Shown piece after piece: positions 39,350 through 51,103 of a stretch of 64,000 nucleotides of DNA. The notes under the pieces were generated by a model that was not told the DNA's origin, ran no database searches, and saw nothing but the letters and a program-made list of their open reading frames with translations. Location: positions 19,439,020 to 19,503,019 of the forward strand of contig NC_080546.1 in assembly GCF_028640845.1 (NCBI RefSeq), given 5' to 3'. Each line of letters opens with the position of its first letter. Position 1 is the first letter of the stretch. The position numbers and the translations under genes are program-made. This DNA comes from Ahaetulla prasina (lineage: Eukaryota > Chordata > Lepidosauria > Squamata > Colubridae).

Positions 39350-39590
39350 AATACTTAGTTGGGTAGCATGAATTACGGCCTTACAATGTCTTCCCATGGA
39401 GTGAACCAAGACTTTTAGTTCTTCAGCTGTTATAATGTGAAACCAAGATTGAATGATTGCTTCTATTTACTGAGTTTTATTGCTGGGTCATTTCTGACTA
39501 ACATGTTTCTTTAGTCAGCTCCATAGATTTTCAATTGGGTTAAGATCTGGGCTATTCCCAGGCCATTCCAGCAGTGGAATAGGATTATCT
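39350..39590 (-). pseudogene. Tc1 transposase C-terminal remnant
   Basis: The minus strand reads LLEWPGNSPDLNPIENLWS, containing the DLNPIENLW block that holds the third catalytic acidic residue of the DD34E triad. It continues with an SWFHIITAEELKVLV-type tail. Stops interrupt it. The remaining transposase is absent. Confidence 0.75.
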
Positions 39591-39685
39591 TGAAAATGAA
39601 AAAGTGGTGGTATTAGCCATCAAACCTCCAAAATACACTTTTCCCAAAATATTTCCACAGTTTTGGCCACTACTGTATTCTGTGG

Positions 39686-39872
39686 AAATTCTCAATCATC
39701 CAACCATCAGTCATGGTTGTCCCAAAGGTGTATTTTTCAAGAGGTAACTGGACTTCCTTTGTTTTTCCTTGAAGACGTTTTGCTTTTTGGATGAGAAGCA
39801 AAATGTCTTCAAGGAAAAAACAACAACAAAGAAAGTCCAGTTGCCTCTTGAAAAATACACCTTTGGGACTTC
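39686..39872. mobile_element. Penelope-like hairpin, deletion derivative
   Basis: GTCCCAAAGGTGTATTTTTC...CTTGAAGACGTTTTGC is followed within 20 bp by its complement. The endonuclease loop seen at 5784-5931 is missing. The left extension CTCAATCATCCAACCATCAG matches the 3' extension of the other copies. Confidence 0.65.
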
Positions 39873-39879
39873 TCTCTCA

Positions 39880-40770
39880 TGTTTTACGCAAACGATACTC
39901 ATTTGTACATCCTGTGAATGAATGCCAGTTGGAATATAGTTATCTTTTCAGTAATAAATTTTGATTGATTTTTGTGATGGGTCCCTAAGAACCATGCCAG
40001 CCAAAAATGAGTATATTTTTGAAGGGGAAAAAATGTATATAATTTAAATGTGTTTTGCCAGTTTTAAAAAAATAATAATGCAAAACTGAACAGATGGCGT
40101 TTAGGATTGTTTGCATTCTAAAATGGCAGATCAGAAATAAATTACTTCATTCTTCTCCGTCCAGAATGGTATGGGAGACATGAGATGGATGATTTAGAAT
40201 TAGCGCATATTATTCATGATCAAAACTCTAATTGTATCAAGAAAAACTTCAAAGGAAAGCTTGAGCCAAATTAGCCTTCCCCAAATCACTACCTCATTAG
40301 TGGATCATTTAAATAGAGGCAGTTGTCTGTTGCCCAGTTTTGGGGATGATATTATGACCCCTGAAACGGTTTGAGAGAGATAAAGAAGAGAATTGTTATT
40401 CTAGTGCCAAAGCTAACACCTCCTCCCTTGTCAATTTTTGTACATGTTGACTCTTCTAGCAAGAAACAAATGGGTTGAAATCTACTGGCCCTTATAAAAT
40501 CAAACGTTAACTGCAATTTTTTTTAGCTCAAGAATATTTGTATCAATGCTGGTTCAAAGACAAGACTTGAACGTTCCATAATTAATGAAAGCAAGATTAA
40601 CCAACAAAACAAAAACCATTCTGATATGTATATAAATGATATCACGAAGGAACAATAAAACAGTGGCATTTTCTTCTGTGTCCTTTTTCCTGATCAAGCA
40701 AAAGACACCTTAGCCAGGAACCATTTTGTGAGGGTTATTTTCTTTCAAACTTCTCAAAGGATTACTCCAG
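39880..40770. other. unrecognised sequence
   Basis: No feature recognised. Confidence 0.4.
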
Positions 40771-40781
40771 CGAGTCTGTAG

Positions 40782-41065
40782 CAGTGGTGGGTTTCAAATT
40801 TTTTTACTACTGGTTCTGTGGGCGTGGCTTGGTGGTTTGGTGGGCATGGCAGGGGAAGGTTACTGTAAAATCTTCATTCCCTCCCCACTCCAGGGGAAGG
40901 ATACTTCAAAATCCCCATTTCCTCCTGATCAGCTGGGACTCAGGAGGCAGAGAATAGATGGGGGCAGGGCCAGTCAGAGGTGGTATTTACCAGTTCTCTG
41001 AACTACTCAAAATTTGTGCTACTGGTTCTCCAGAACTGGTCAGAACCTGCTGAAACCCACCTCTG
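40782..41065. mobile_element. hAT-type MITE
   Basis: 284 bp, CAGTGGTGGGTTTC to GAAACCCACCTCTG. Exact 8-bp duplication GTCTGTAG (40774-40781 and 41066-41073). Confidence 0.9.
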
Positions 41066-41398
41066 GTCTGTAGGGATTACAAGAGATTCAAGCAGACCAA
41101 AAGAAGCTCATAATTGTACAGGATTCCAGGAATGTTTAATCAAGCAATAACAATAATTATTTATCACTGCATCTTACAAAAGCTACTTTTGGTTACGCAT
41201 CAGGCTAGAAACCTGGAGACTGTGAGTTCTAGTCCCACTTTAGGCACAAAGCTAGGTGAGTGCCTTTGGGCCAGTCACTTTCTCCCAGGATTAGGAACAA
41301 GGCAAGAACACTTTCAAAATCTTGAACAGCAGAATCAAGAAAACAGCAGGGACTAGTCAAGGCAGTCATCGGGAGTCAAGGCTGACTCATAGAAGGAA

Positions 41399-41535
41399 AA
41401 GGAGGAGGAGGAGGAGGAGGAGGAGGAGGAGGAGGAGGAGGAGGAGGAGGAAGAAGAAGAAGAAGAAGAAGAAGAAGAAGAAGAAGAACAAGAACAAGAA
41501 CAAGAACAAGAACGAAGAAGAAGAAGAAGAAGAAC
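41399..41535. repeat. (GGA)n/(AGA)n purine microsatellite
   Basis: Purine-only run shifting from GGA to AGA with an AACAAG variant block, about 137 bp. The Arg/Lys/Glu ORF across it is an artefact of the repeat. Confidence 0.9.
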
Positions 41536-41539
41536 CTTG

Positions 41540-42245
41540 CATTTTCATATATTTCCTATTGATTTAATGAATACAAGAATTTGCCTATGAAAATGAAAAT
41601 GGCTTTAAGACAGAGGATACACATTGCAATAGAGTGAATATAATCTTGATTGCACAAAACTAACACATTGTTAATTCTAATGGGTTAATAAATTGCTATG
41701 CCTGCTAACAAAAATATTTCAAAGCTTTCCCAAATATCATTGCAATCAAACAATTATGTAGCATTATTGGAAATATTGCAATCGCAGAGTAAATTTACCA
41801 TTTCTGCACAAACATGATAACAAGAAATTGACTTTATGAGTTTGTGCTGTGCACAAAGCTGCATGATAATTCTGAATGGGCTATTAGTACTAAGATTAGA
41901 TTTTATTAAATTCTTATTCATGTGTACCAACATTGTAACATTATAGACACTTAGTTCCTAAATTTAGTGCCCTTCCCCCCAAGGCAGCAACTTCATGAGA
42001 AGGTAAATAAAATATTAACCAAGCAGATTTCTCTTAAAAAAAAAACAACCCACTAAGTTTCAAAAACCACTTTTTACATGCAGTTAAATTGTGTTTACAC
42101 AGCTTTGGGGCTGAAAGCATTTTTAACTATGAATCATTTATTTCCTCAAATACTGAATTTAACTTGCCCTTAGGCATTGGAAGGATACATACCGGGTTGA
42201 AATTTAGATCCCTTATAGTCATCTTTTGATGAGCGACAAGGATTA
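41540..42245. other. unrecognised AT-rich sequence
   Basis: No feature recognised. Confidence 0.4.
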
Positions 42246-42250
42246 AAATT

Positions 42251-42795
42251 AACAGAATAACAGAGTTGGAAGGGACCTTGGAGGTCTTCTAGTCCAACCC
42301 GCTGCTCAAGCAAGAGACTCTATGCCATTTCAGATAAGTGGTTGTCCAATTTCTTTTTATAAACCTCCACTGATGTAGCACCCACAACTTCTGAAGGCAA
42401 GTGGTTCCATGGTTAATTATTCTCACTATCAAGAAATTTCTGCTTAGTTCTAGTTTGGTTTTCTTCTTGATTAGCTTCCATCCATTGCTTCTTGTCCTGC
42501 CTTCAGGTGCTTTGGAGAATAGGTTGAGCCCCTCTTCTTTATGGCAACCCCTTAGATTACAGGTGTCAAACTCAATCGCATCACGTATCATGACATATCA
42601 CAACGTTTTTGGGTTTGTTTGTTTTTTTTTTGCTTTTGCAGAGCTGGAGCGGGCGTGACCTGTGCGTAATGCATCCGGCTTGCAGGCCCCCAGTTTGACA
42701 AGCCTGCCTTAGATATTGGAACACTGCTATCATGTCATCCCTTGTCCTTCTTTTCATTAAACTAGTCATACTCAATTCCTACAACCGTTCTCCAT
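42251..42795 (-). mobile_element. CR1-type LINE fragment with nested MITE
   Basis: AACAGAATAACAGAGTTGGA at the tail, CR1 3' region in reverse, interrupted at 42558-42706, then resuming with CCTTAGATATTGGAACACTG. Confidence 0.8.
42558..42706. mobile_element. hAT-type MITE in CR1
   Basis: CAGGTGTCAAACTCAATCGC to CCAGTTTGACAAGCCTG, with duplication CCTTAGAT (42550-42557 and 42707-42714). Confidence 0.75.
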
Positions 42796-42799
42796 GGAG

Positions 42800-42978
42800 A
42801 CTTTTTGCTAGCAGAGATCAGCTCCACCAGCAAGGCAAAGCATTTGCAGTGGTTCTCCCTCAAAACAATGAAAAGCTCGGGGGTTGGATGCATCACATGC
42901 TGGCCACGCCCACACCCAGTTTAGCAAAGGGGAGAAAAAGTCGTGATACATCACGCCACGAGTTTGACAACCCTGCTC
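42800..42978. mobile_element. hAT-type MITE fragment
   Basis: CCACGCCCACACCCAGTTTA and CACGAGTTTGACAACCCTG match the right half of the 31087/42558 family. The left end is unresolved. Confidence 0.45.
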
Positions 42979-43839
42979 TAGAATACATTATAGGTACTCA
43001 AAGATATGAAAGGGAAGTTAAAATGTCTTATTGTATCCACCTGCAATGGAGGAGCTAGGAAAAAAAGGGCGGAATATCAAAAAGTCCTCATGGTGCATTC
43101 TTTGTTCAAGAATTCCAAATGACAGACGTGTGCCCTTAAATCCTTGAATATTCTTGAAGTATTGTCTAAGACAGAGTTCTAAGTCATACGCTCAATATTT
43201 ACTGAAGCATTCACAAGACAAATTGCCTGGCCAACAAGTTAAATTCTGGCATCTTCCCCATGTAAATCACTATTTTAAAAATGTTTGTATGACCTAATCT
43301 TGTCACAATAAATCATGGAAAAGATCTTCAGTGCAAACACACATTTCCAACTGGATTCAAGACATATAATACAAATGCAGGTATTATTCAACAATAAAGA
43401 AAGTCTTGGTCTTATAGTAATATGATGCTAAAATGAGTTTAAACTTGATTATTTTACATGTGAATTATAATAAAAAGCACTACTTCTTTTCTCTGAAGAA
43501 TTATGGACTGGCAATTATGTAGAGTGGGGAAGACTAATTAATGAGATGCAAAATCTTCAGAGAATTGTAACTCAGTGTTCCCCAGCTATTAATTGCATGT
43601 ATAAATAGCACAACCTTCTATTTATTAGTTAATTATTCTATAGTTTGTTAAAGCTAAGATGAATGTAGACTTTAAAAATCATTATGTTAGACAGGCTATA
43701 CATAATGGAGTAAGTATAAACTCAGGATTTTCTAGGAAACACCTTTATGGCTTTTGGCACAAGAAGCATTTTATAGACAAGAAATAATAAGTAAATATCA
43801 ATGACTAACCTACCAAGATGAACTAGAATTTGCCAAGGT
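42979..43839. other. unrecognised sequence
   Basis: No feature recognised. Confidence 0.4.
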
Positions 43840-43848
43840 GACTGTAAA

Positions 43849-44300
43849 ATGGAATCAAGAGAAGATTTGATAACAGAAGAATATTCTTCTCAGTGCTGTT
43901 GTTGTTTTGTACAATTAATAGAAAGCTTTAAGGTGGATAAAAGATATGGTTTTGAACAAGCTAAGACTGAAATAGAACTCTGTACTAATGATGAACATGT
44001 TATTGCTAAAATGTATGAACTTTTACAGACATATGAGACAGAAGAAGAACGAGTCAACAAATCTGTGATATGATGAGCTAAAACTTTTAGCTAGGATATG
44101 CAAATGGACCAATGGGAAAATAGGTGGCTGAAAGAATAGAAATGCATCTTATGTTCTAGCCTTAAAGATTATTTTTTTAATAAAATGATGTCTTCAAAGA
44201 AATTGACTAGAATGTATAAAAGTGTTTTGAATTTTTCCTGGAAATGTGAACAACATGAGGGGACATTTTATAATGTTTCATGGATGTGTAAAAAAAATCA
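43849..44300 (+). pseudogene. L1 ORF2 C-terminal remnant
   Basis: The 74-codon open stretch (43849-44073) reads HVIAKMYELLQTYETEEERV, as in the L1 ORF2 region after the RT domain. After stops, 44209-44300 gives LTRMYKSVLNFSWKCEQHEG and FYNVSWMCKK, the C-terminal cysteine-rich motif (C-x2-C...C) of L1 ORF2. The order and spacing match L1. Several stops and shifts show it is dead. The endonuclease and RT domains are absent. Confidence 0.7.
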
Positions 44301-44775
44301 GAATCACTTTGGATATAAATATAAGCATTAATTCAGAAGATTTTAAAGGTTAAAGTACAACTGAAACTGGAAACTTTTCTTTTGGGATTAATGGATATGC
44401 AACTAGAAAAAAGTTTTAAATATATATGAAAATTGGGGAAAAACTATTATATGCTCAAATGTCAGATGTCTCAACACTACAGAAGAATAGTTGGTTAAGA
44501 TGCTGAAACTCACAAAGAAAGCTAAATTAATTTTTTTTTTATAAGAGAAAGACAATATCTACATTTATGGTTGACTAGAAAACCTTATAAACATTTTGCA
44601 TGAAACAGAAAAAATACACTTATGATTTATCATTTTGATGATTAGAAAAAAATGGATAATAGAAAAAAGTGACAGTTTTTGTAACCATAGGGTATGACAT
44701 ATCGTAATTTTGTAAAATTCTACTTATATTTACTATGAAGAAAATCAAAGTTTCTTCCTTCTATTTTTGCTTTTC

Positions 44776-44777
44776 AG

Positions 44778-44832
<55 letters not shown>

Positions 44833-44890
44833 CTCTCTCTCTCTCTCTCTCTCCCTCTCCCTCTCTCCCTCCCTCCCTCCCTCCGTCCCC
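44776..44890. repeat. (CTTT)n, (CT)n and (CCCT)n compound microsatellite
   Basis: TTTC units to 44832, then CT units, then CCCT/CCTC units. Confidence 0.9.
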
Positions 44891-44970
44891 CCTTTCTTTT
44901 TTTCTCTAGGTTTTGATATGTTTGGTAAAACTTTAATAAAAATTATATGGAAAAATATATTTTGTTAATT

Positions 44971-45720
44971 AGTATATTAGTTAATTGTATGAGGGTGTGG
45001 GCTTCCTCACTCAGATTTAGTTCTATTGTAAGCTCGTAACAATGAGTAAACATTTAGAATTACAGATTTATGAAATTGAAAGAATAGATTTCCCGTTTTA
45101 CTAAAAGAAAAGTTGGTATCCAGAGGACAAGCAGTCCCAACAATTAATTTCTGTATAGCTGGAGACATTCTAAATTTGAAGAACATATTACAGATCACAT
45201 CATAAAGTAACTTATGAATATAGAGTTGCTAAAAAATATATTTGGGGTGGGGGTGTTAAACATTCTGAAAAAAACACTATTATATTTTGGGTTTCCTTTG
45301 AATCATGCTGTTCCCACTATTTGAAGCCTGGAGACTTTTCTACAACAGGAAATTGGTTTGTGGTGTTTTCAATTGTAAGGCAAGTTGTGTGGTATTATCA
45401 GTTGTGGTGTTTTCAGTTGTGAGAATGTTCAGTGGTTATTTCTGGTTACATTTTCTGTGTGGACAAATATTGGAATTCTTCCTTATCTTTGCATGGAGAA
45501 TATACTCAGGATGTTCAGATGTAATTTTATTTACAGCATAGGACCTCTCTTCCTGCTTTCAAAGTGCTTTGTTCCCCCTTTCATTACAGAAAGAGAAGTG
45601 GACATAAGTAAAACCAGCCATCTGTTGTGCTGCATTTCAGCTACTCATACTTTCTCATAGATTCCCTAGTCTTCAATCATAATGATCATTCAGTGTACCA
45701 GATTTATATTTTTGAATGAG
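44971..45720. other. unrecognised sequence
   Basis: No repeat recognised. Open frames around 45305-45660 overlap in two frames and carry no known domain. Confidence 0.4.
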
Positions 45721-45727
45721 TATCTTG

Positions 45728-46311
45728 TGTTGGAAGAAATGTCCATCTGGATTCAGTTCCAGGTGGGGAGAAAGACACTGGAAACATGGAGGCTGCTTGG
45801 AAGGATGATTTAACAGTGAACAGGACCACATAGGTTTGAAGTCTTGTGGCTAACCACATGGAGTGGAGAGTGAGAGGTATTTATACCCTCTATTGGGCTT
45901 TGAACTTGAGCTTCCTGTTCCCGTGGCAAGGGCATGTATCCTATTGGTTGCAGACTCCCATGTGGAGTCATGTTTGTCTGAATCAAATTTGGTTGAACCT
46001 TGCTGGGTGATGTAATGAAGAGTCTTGGTTGTGCCGTGGGGTGAGCTCTGCTGATAGATAATCCTATTAGGTCCTGGAGAGTCATGTCTTAATCCCATCA
46101 AGCTGGAGCTGAGGTCTTTTGTTTTTTAGATAGGCTGGCCCAGTCTTAATGTGTACCAAATATCTGCTGGGGGCAGGGAGCTGCTCTTTGTCTTTAAAGA
46201 CATGTTTCTCCTTTTCTCATCCAGGGAAATAGAATATTCTGCCTTTTTAATATTTCCTATGAAATATTAAATATTTCATTCTTCTAGGAGAGTGGGTGCT
46301 AACTTTCTTCA
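45728..46311 (-). mobile_element. retrovirus-like solo LTR, copy 2
   Basis: TGTTGGAAGAAATGTCC to AACTTTCTTCA, the reverse of the 4066-4577 family. CTTG is duplicated exactly (45724-45727 and 46312-46315). The minus-strand TATA GGGTATAAATACC is at 45877-45889. It is 584 bp, longer than copy 1 by internal insertions. Confidence 0.7.
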
Positions 46312-46449
46312 CTTGGTATTTGTCCAAACCTGTTCATGTTTTTTTTAATGGCATTCTAGATCAGCTTTGCTGGCTGAGGGACTCTGGGACTTGAAGTCCA
46401 CAAGTCTTAAAGGGACCAAGGTTGGAGAGCCCTGTTCTAGATAACAGAG

Positions 46450-47005
46450 GGCTGCATGTTTGTCAGGGAGAGTCTGAAGGAAGAGTATATTGATACATAA
46501 GCCTGTACTTCAACATAGATCTATTCTTGTCAATGAATGGAAAACGAAAAAGGAATCCTCCAAGTTCCTAAAAATAAGGATCATTTGTCCTGACAAGTAT
46601 AGAAATTCACTGAGGTTTATAGAAGGGGAAGACATAATTAAAAACACTTTTTGGAATCTATCACTTCAAAAGCAAATTACAATAAGTCGTTAGGCAATAT
46701 CAGAATGCAGTGGTAGACCGAATAAATGCCAAAATCTTAAATGATTCTAAGGAAAGATCAATTTCTCACCATGATACAGTTCCAGTTAATCAATATATGT
46801 AATAAAGAAAAATAAATTAAAGCAAAAGAACCAGTTAGATATTTTTTTATTCTCCTCCTAATAAATGATGTCCTAAGTACAATTCCATCAATATTTACAT
46901 ACGTGACCACAAAAGTATGTTAATTTGTTAAGCAGGACAGTTACAAATAGCATAGCTGCTGATGCCATGGCTGCAAATAATAAACTAGGATTTAGAATTT
47001 CACAG
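46450..47005. other. unrecognised sequence
   Basis: No feature recognised apart from a relic at 46350-46440 just before it. Confidence 0.35.
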
Positions 47006-47255
47006 AGTTAAAAGGACGACTGGATGCAGGTTGTTTTTAAAAGATGCCAAAACAATTATAGATATGCAACAACAAACACAGCAACCAAACAAGAAAGACA
47101 CAGACTTCAACAGACAGTTAGGACGTGAGAAAAAATAATTGCAACCGGCCTGCCTTCCATTGAGGACTTGGACAATGATGTGAAAATATCTACAGACCTG
47201 TCACATCCTGGACATAAATTGTTTCAACTTCTTCCCTAAGATGACACTACAGGGC

Positions 47256-47410
47256 AGAGGTGTCAAACTCAAGGCCCATGGGCAAGATCTGGCCTGTGGG
47301 ATGCTTAGGTCTGGCCCACAGGGCCACTCTGGAAGGACTAGGCCATGGTGTCTCTGCCAGTGAAAATGGAGCTCCGGGGGGGGGGTTGTGCTCCATTTTC
47401 TCTGGCAGAG
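47256..47410. mobile_element. hAT-type MITE fragment
   Basis: CAGAGGTGTCAAACTCAAGG start of the 29313 family, truncated on the right by the Penelope-like piece. Confidence 0.6.
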
Positions 47411-47862
47411 GGCTGCAGGAGACAGTTGGTCATTTGCATTCTTTTAGTGAGTCGTTAAGGCCACCTGAAGCCACATAAACATCTGTGTCACATCAGGATC
47501 ACCTGAGTAGTGCAAATGGGTTTGGAGTCTTCTTGGAACTGTTGAAAGGACTGTGTTGTAGACTGGAGATAAATGATGTCATATCTGTCCCCCTCTGTTG
47601 AGAGAGGGCTGTTCAATTTTGACATAGATTGCTTCTTTGATGACACAGATAAACCTCCAGGTGGCCTTAATGGCTCACTAAAAGAATGCAAATGTCCAGC
47701 TATCTGCAAGGAATATAAATCCTTCCATTCTCCACCATCCAGTCAGAGCTGAAGAAGCTTCTTGGATAAGAAGCGAAACGCCTTCAAACAAAAACTAGAA
47801 AGTCCAGTTGCCTCTTGAAAAAGCACCTTTGGGACAATCATGATCTGGATGACTGAGGAACT
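47411..47862 (-). mobile_element. Penelope-like element fragment
   Basis: Same arms and loop as 5590-6150 with one arm shortened. The minus strand carries an endonuclease tail at 47589-47639. The right arm has GAAGAAGCTTCTTGGATAAG and the GGATGACTGAGGAACTCCAT extension. Confidence 0.65.
47589..47639 (-). pseudogene. Penelope endonuclease C-terminal remnant
   Basis: Seventeen codons KEAIYVKIEQPSLNRGG, the conserved end of the endonuclease of Penelope-like elements. Upstream the sequence is the terminal-repeat arm, not the rest of the domain, so this was never a complete gene in this copy. Confidence 0.6.
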
Positions 47863-48105
47863 CCATAAAAACTCATGATTTATGTTGATTGCTTGTATTT
47901 AGTATCCTATTATGATTTACATTGATTGCTTTAGTATCCTATGACTATAACTGAGTGTTGTATCAATGATTTATGATGATTGCATTTTATGATTATAATT
48001 ATCACTTGTTGCTTGTATATACACTGAGAGCTTATGCACCGGAGGCAAATTCCTTGTGTGTGTCCAATCACACTTGGTCAATAAAGAATTCTAATTCTAA
48101 ATATG

Positions 48106-49025
48106 CTGATGGGAATACATTAATTTCTTGCATGCTATGATATAAAGCAATATTTGGTTAATATCTGCCTTGCCAGAGTTCTATTTTCTACCAACAATAT
48201 TTCAGCTTCTTTTTCTTACTCTAAGAATGCTTGATTTTCCTGTCTCCCTTCCCACCCACACACTAATTTCTCTTGAGATATTTTTGAGCTTACTTTATTA
48301 TTGGGTCAGCAGATTTTACTACAGCTATTCTTTTCTGCTGCATGTGTTTTCATCACTCTGAAGCCTCTGTGATTGCCCATAGTTTCTACTGCAAAAAAAA
48401 AAGCCTCAAGGAGGAATTTTCTCATGAGTACTTCCTTTAGTACTCAGTTGAAGTTGTAACAAGCAAAGGAAGCTTTGGGGCATAAGTTTAAAAAAATCAA
48501 GATGGCAGTTTCAATCATAAATTGAGGCTCCCATCTTAATTTTTGGGACACTTCTTCCCTCCCCTTGGGTATATTTTTGAGAGCGGATTGCCCAACGACA
48601 GATAGAATATTAATGTAAATGTCTACTCCAGTCCTGATACGTTCATTGATGTTCTCTCTTTTGACAAGAAGTTTCAAGCCATGAACAAGAACTGGAGAAA
48701 ATCAAGAAATGGAGCCCTTTTTTGTCTCGTGAACATGAATATGCAGAGGTCTTATGAACACATTATTCCTTTTAATAACAAGGATGCATCAGGAAACGGT
48801 GTGACCAGTGACAAACCCAGACAGTTAATTTGAAAGTTTGCAAACTTTCAAGAACTCGGCCAGCTGTTTCCATTCTGTTTGGAATTACCCTGCACAGACT
48901 GTCTATCGGTGTCACAGTCTGGATTCTGATTCACTTTTTTCTAAGGCTAGCCTTAAATTAAGGCTGACAGAAATTGGACAACTCACCATACAGATAGCAG
49001 AAGCAACACTTCCCTCCATAAAGAT
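48106..49025. other. unrecognised sequence
   Basis: No feature recognised. Confidence 0.4.
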
Positions 49026-49033
49026 GTGCTAGG

Positions 49034-49341
49034 CAGTGGTGGGTTTCAAAATATTTTACTACCGGTTCTGTGGGTGTGGCTTGGTGGGCATGGCATGGCT
49101 TGGTGGGTGTGGCTTGGTGGGCGTGGCAGGGGAAGGATACTATAAAATCTCCATTACTACCCCACTCCAGGGGAAGGTTACTGCAAAATCCCCATTTCCT
49201 CCTGATCAGCTGGCACTTGGGAGGCAGAGAATAGATGGGGGTGGGGCCAGTCAGTAGTTTTACTACCAGTTCTCTGAACTTCTCAAAATTTCCACTACCG
49301 GTTCTCCAGAACTGGTCAGAACCTGCTGAAACCCACCTCTG
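49034..49341. mobile_element. hAT-type MITE
   Basis: CAGTGGTGGGTTTC to GAAACCCACCTCTG, close sister of 40782. GCTAGG borders both ends, an incomplete duplication. Tandem GGCTTGGTGGG units inside (49078-49130). Confidence 0.75.
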
Positions 49342-49344
49342 GCT

Positions 49345-50040
49345 AGGGCATGAATAAAGAACATGGCAAAAAAAAAAAACACCCTGAAATTTGCATGAAA
49401 TGTTTGCCTGTACAATTCTACACTGAAATCTCCCTGCTGCAAAAAACTGTGCCGTTCTCATGGAAACTGGCTTTTCATGACATGAAAGTGAGTTGTACCA
49501 CTTTTTTTTTTAATGATTCCTAAATGTGTCTATTGATGACAAGCTTTCTCTGAAATCATTTCTGAGTGTTTTCTGTTCCTCATTTTTCTTTTAGAATTAT
49601 CATCCTTCAGGCAGAAATGAGCTACGTAGGCTAAACTCATAAGAAATCCAAGAACTGCAGATAACTGACATCTATTGGGGGGGAAACCAACAACAAAGCT
49701 GTAATCAAAGAATTTCAACAGCCGCTATGATTCAAGAACAATCCATGTATACATAGAAACAATGTTCAAGGATCCTTGATTTTCTTTTCTTTCCCAATCT
49801 GCAACAGAATCCTTGGCCCACACAGGTTTTTTTTTGGTTTTTTTTAGTAACTCACTTTTGCAGCTATTCATTTTTCACAGATTGTGATAATTAACTCTCA
49901 CACTAACCTTGAATGTTTCTAGGGTATCTGGATCTTTAGTCGTATGACCCTTCTCACTTCAAAATATTATTAAAAGGTCCTATTTCTCAAAACTATTTGC
50001 TAAACCTAAAATTCTAATTTCTATCTGTGACAATATGAAA
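49345..50040. other. unrecognised sequence
   Basis: No feature recognised. Confidence 0.4.
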
Positions 50041-50042
50041 CC

Positions 50043-50160
50043 GTGTGTGTGTGTGTGTGTGTGTGTGCGAAAGAAAGAAGAGGAGAATGAAGAAAGCAGA
50101 AGAAAGAGAGAGAGAAAGAAAGAGGAAAATAAATAAATAAGGAAGGAAGGAAGGAAGGAA
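50043..50160. repeat. (GT)n, (GAAA)n, (GGAA)n microsatellites
   Basis: GT run at 50043-50068, purine-rich GAAA/GAGA stretch, then GGAA units to 50160. Confidence 0.85.
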
Positions 50161-50176
50161 GAACTTTAGCTTACAT

Positions 50177-50462
50177 TAGGGGTCAGCTCTGGACTGCATG
50201 TGGCTCTTTCACCCCTCTGCTGAGGCTCCCTGTCACACAAAATATGTGTCACAAACGCCAATGTGCGAGACCCGCCGATATGCTATTTATTGAGCTTTTC
50301 AACATCCAAGAAAAGAAAAGTTTCAGAACAACTACATATGCTAATTTTGTGGCCGCTAAAGAAATAGTCTGGCACGGGAAGGATTTTGTGGCTCCCGGTG
50401 TTTTCTTTTCTGTGGGAAACGGGTCCAAATGGCTCTTTGAGTGTTTAAGGTTGCCAACCCCT
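50177..50462. mobile_element. hAT-type MITE (GGTTGCCAACCCCTG family)
   Basis: TAGGGGTCAGCTCTGG to AGGTTGCCAACCCCTG; duplication GCTTACAT/GCTTACAC (50169-50176 and 50463-50470). Confidence 0.75.
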
Positions 50463-50624
50463 GGCTTACACCAACAATATTTTCCATATTTCTTCATACT
50501 TGCTTATCTTTGCAAACCATCCCTTACTTCTTTGCCTGCTTTCCTTATTTTCTCATCTTTTTCCTTTTAAGAATTTCATCAACTCAATCCAACCATGTCT
50601 TTTTTAGTCTTCTTCATCTCAATA

Positions 50625-51007
50625 CAGGCAGTACTGCACTTACACTAGTTCATTTAGTGACTGCTCAAACTTACAAAGGCATTGGAAAAAATTGCCTTAT
50701 GTCACTTTTGCATACTTATGACCACTGTAGCATTCCCATAGTCATGTGATCAAATTTTGGATGCTTGGCAACTGGTTCATATTTATGATGGTCGCAGAGT
50801 CCCAGGGTCCTCTGATATGCTTTTGTGACCTTCTGACAAGCAAAGTCAATGTGGAAGCGAGATTCACTGAACAACCATGTCACTACCTTAACAACAGCAG
50901 TGATTCACTTGACAGGTCATAAGATGGGACAAAATTCACTTAACAGCTGTCTCACTTAGCAACAGACATTTTGGGCTCAGTTGTGGTTGTAAGTGGAGGA
51001 CTACTTA
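50625..51007. mobile_element. TA-flanked MITE
   Basis: 383 bp, CAGGCAGTACTGCACTTAC to GTAAGTGGAGGACTACTTA, flanked by TA. Same family as 3716. Confidence 0.75.
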
Positions 51008-51103
51008 TACTTTTCCCTTACTTCATATATTTATTCTGCAATTCAATATCTTCTCACATATTCTCTATAACCAAACTATATTAGCATTCTTCTTTCCTAG
51101 TCC

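Larger units (their letters stand above)
36747..39675 (-). mobile_element. Tc1/mariner element containing a LINE
   Basis: Ends CAGTAGTGACCAAAATTGTG and (reverse) CAGTAGTGGCCAAAACTGTG are inverted and flanked by TA (36745-36746, 39676-39677). The right part carries a Tc1 transposase remnant. A LINE at 36985-39319 splits it. Confidence 0.8.
43840..44970 (+). mobile_element. L1 LINE, 5'-truncated remnant
   Basis: Carries the end of ORF2 and an AT-rich 3' region. A (CTTT)n/(CT)n tract at 44776-44890 lies before the end TTTAATAAAAATTATATGGA. Confidence 0.6.
47006..48105 (+). mobile_element. LINE ORF end and tail, interrupted
   Basis: TGCCTTCCATTGAGGACTTG, then ATATCTACAGACCTGTCACA is the ORF end as at 13780. 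The tail ACACTGAGAGCTTATGCACC...CACTTGGTCAATAAAGAATT is at 48010-48100. Between them lie a hAT fragment and a Penelope-like piece. Confidence 0.6.

Noticed and set aside
41322..41567. Arg/Lys/Glu-rich ORF resembling a nucleic-acid-binding protein
   Set aside because: It is the translation of the (GGA)n/(AGA)n microsatellite.
45305..45660. Two overlapping Cys/Phe-rich ORFs
   Set aside because: Overlap in different frames of T-rich sequence; no signal supports either.
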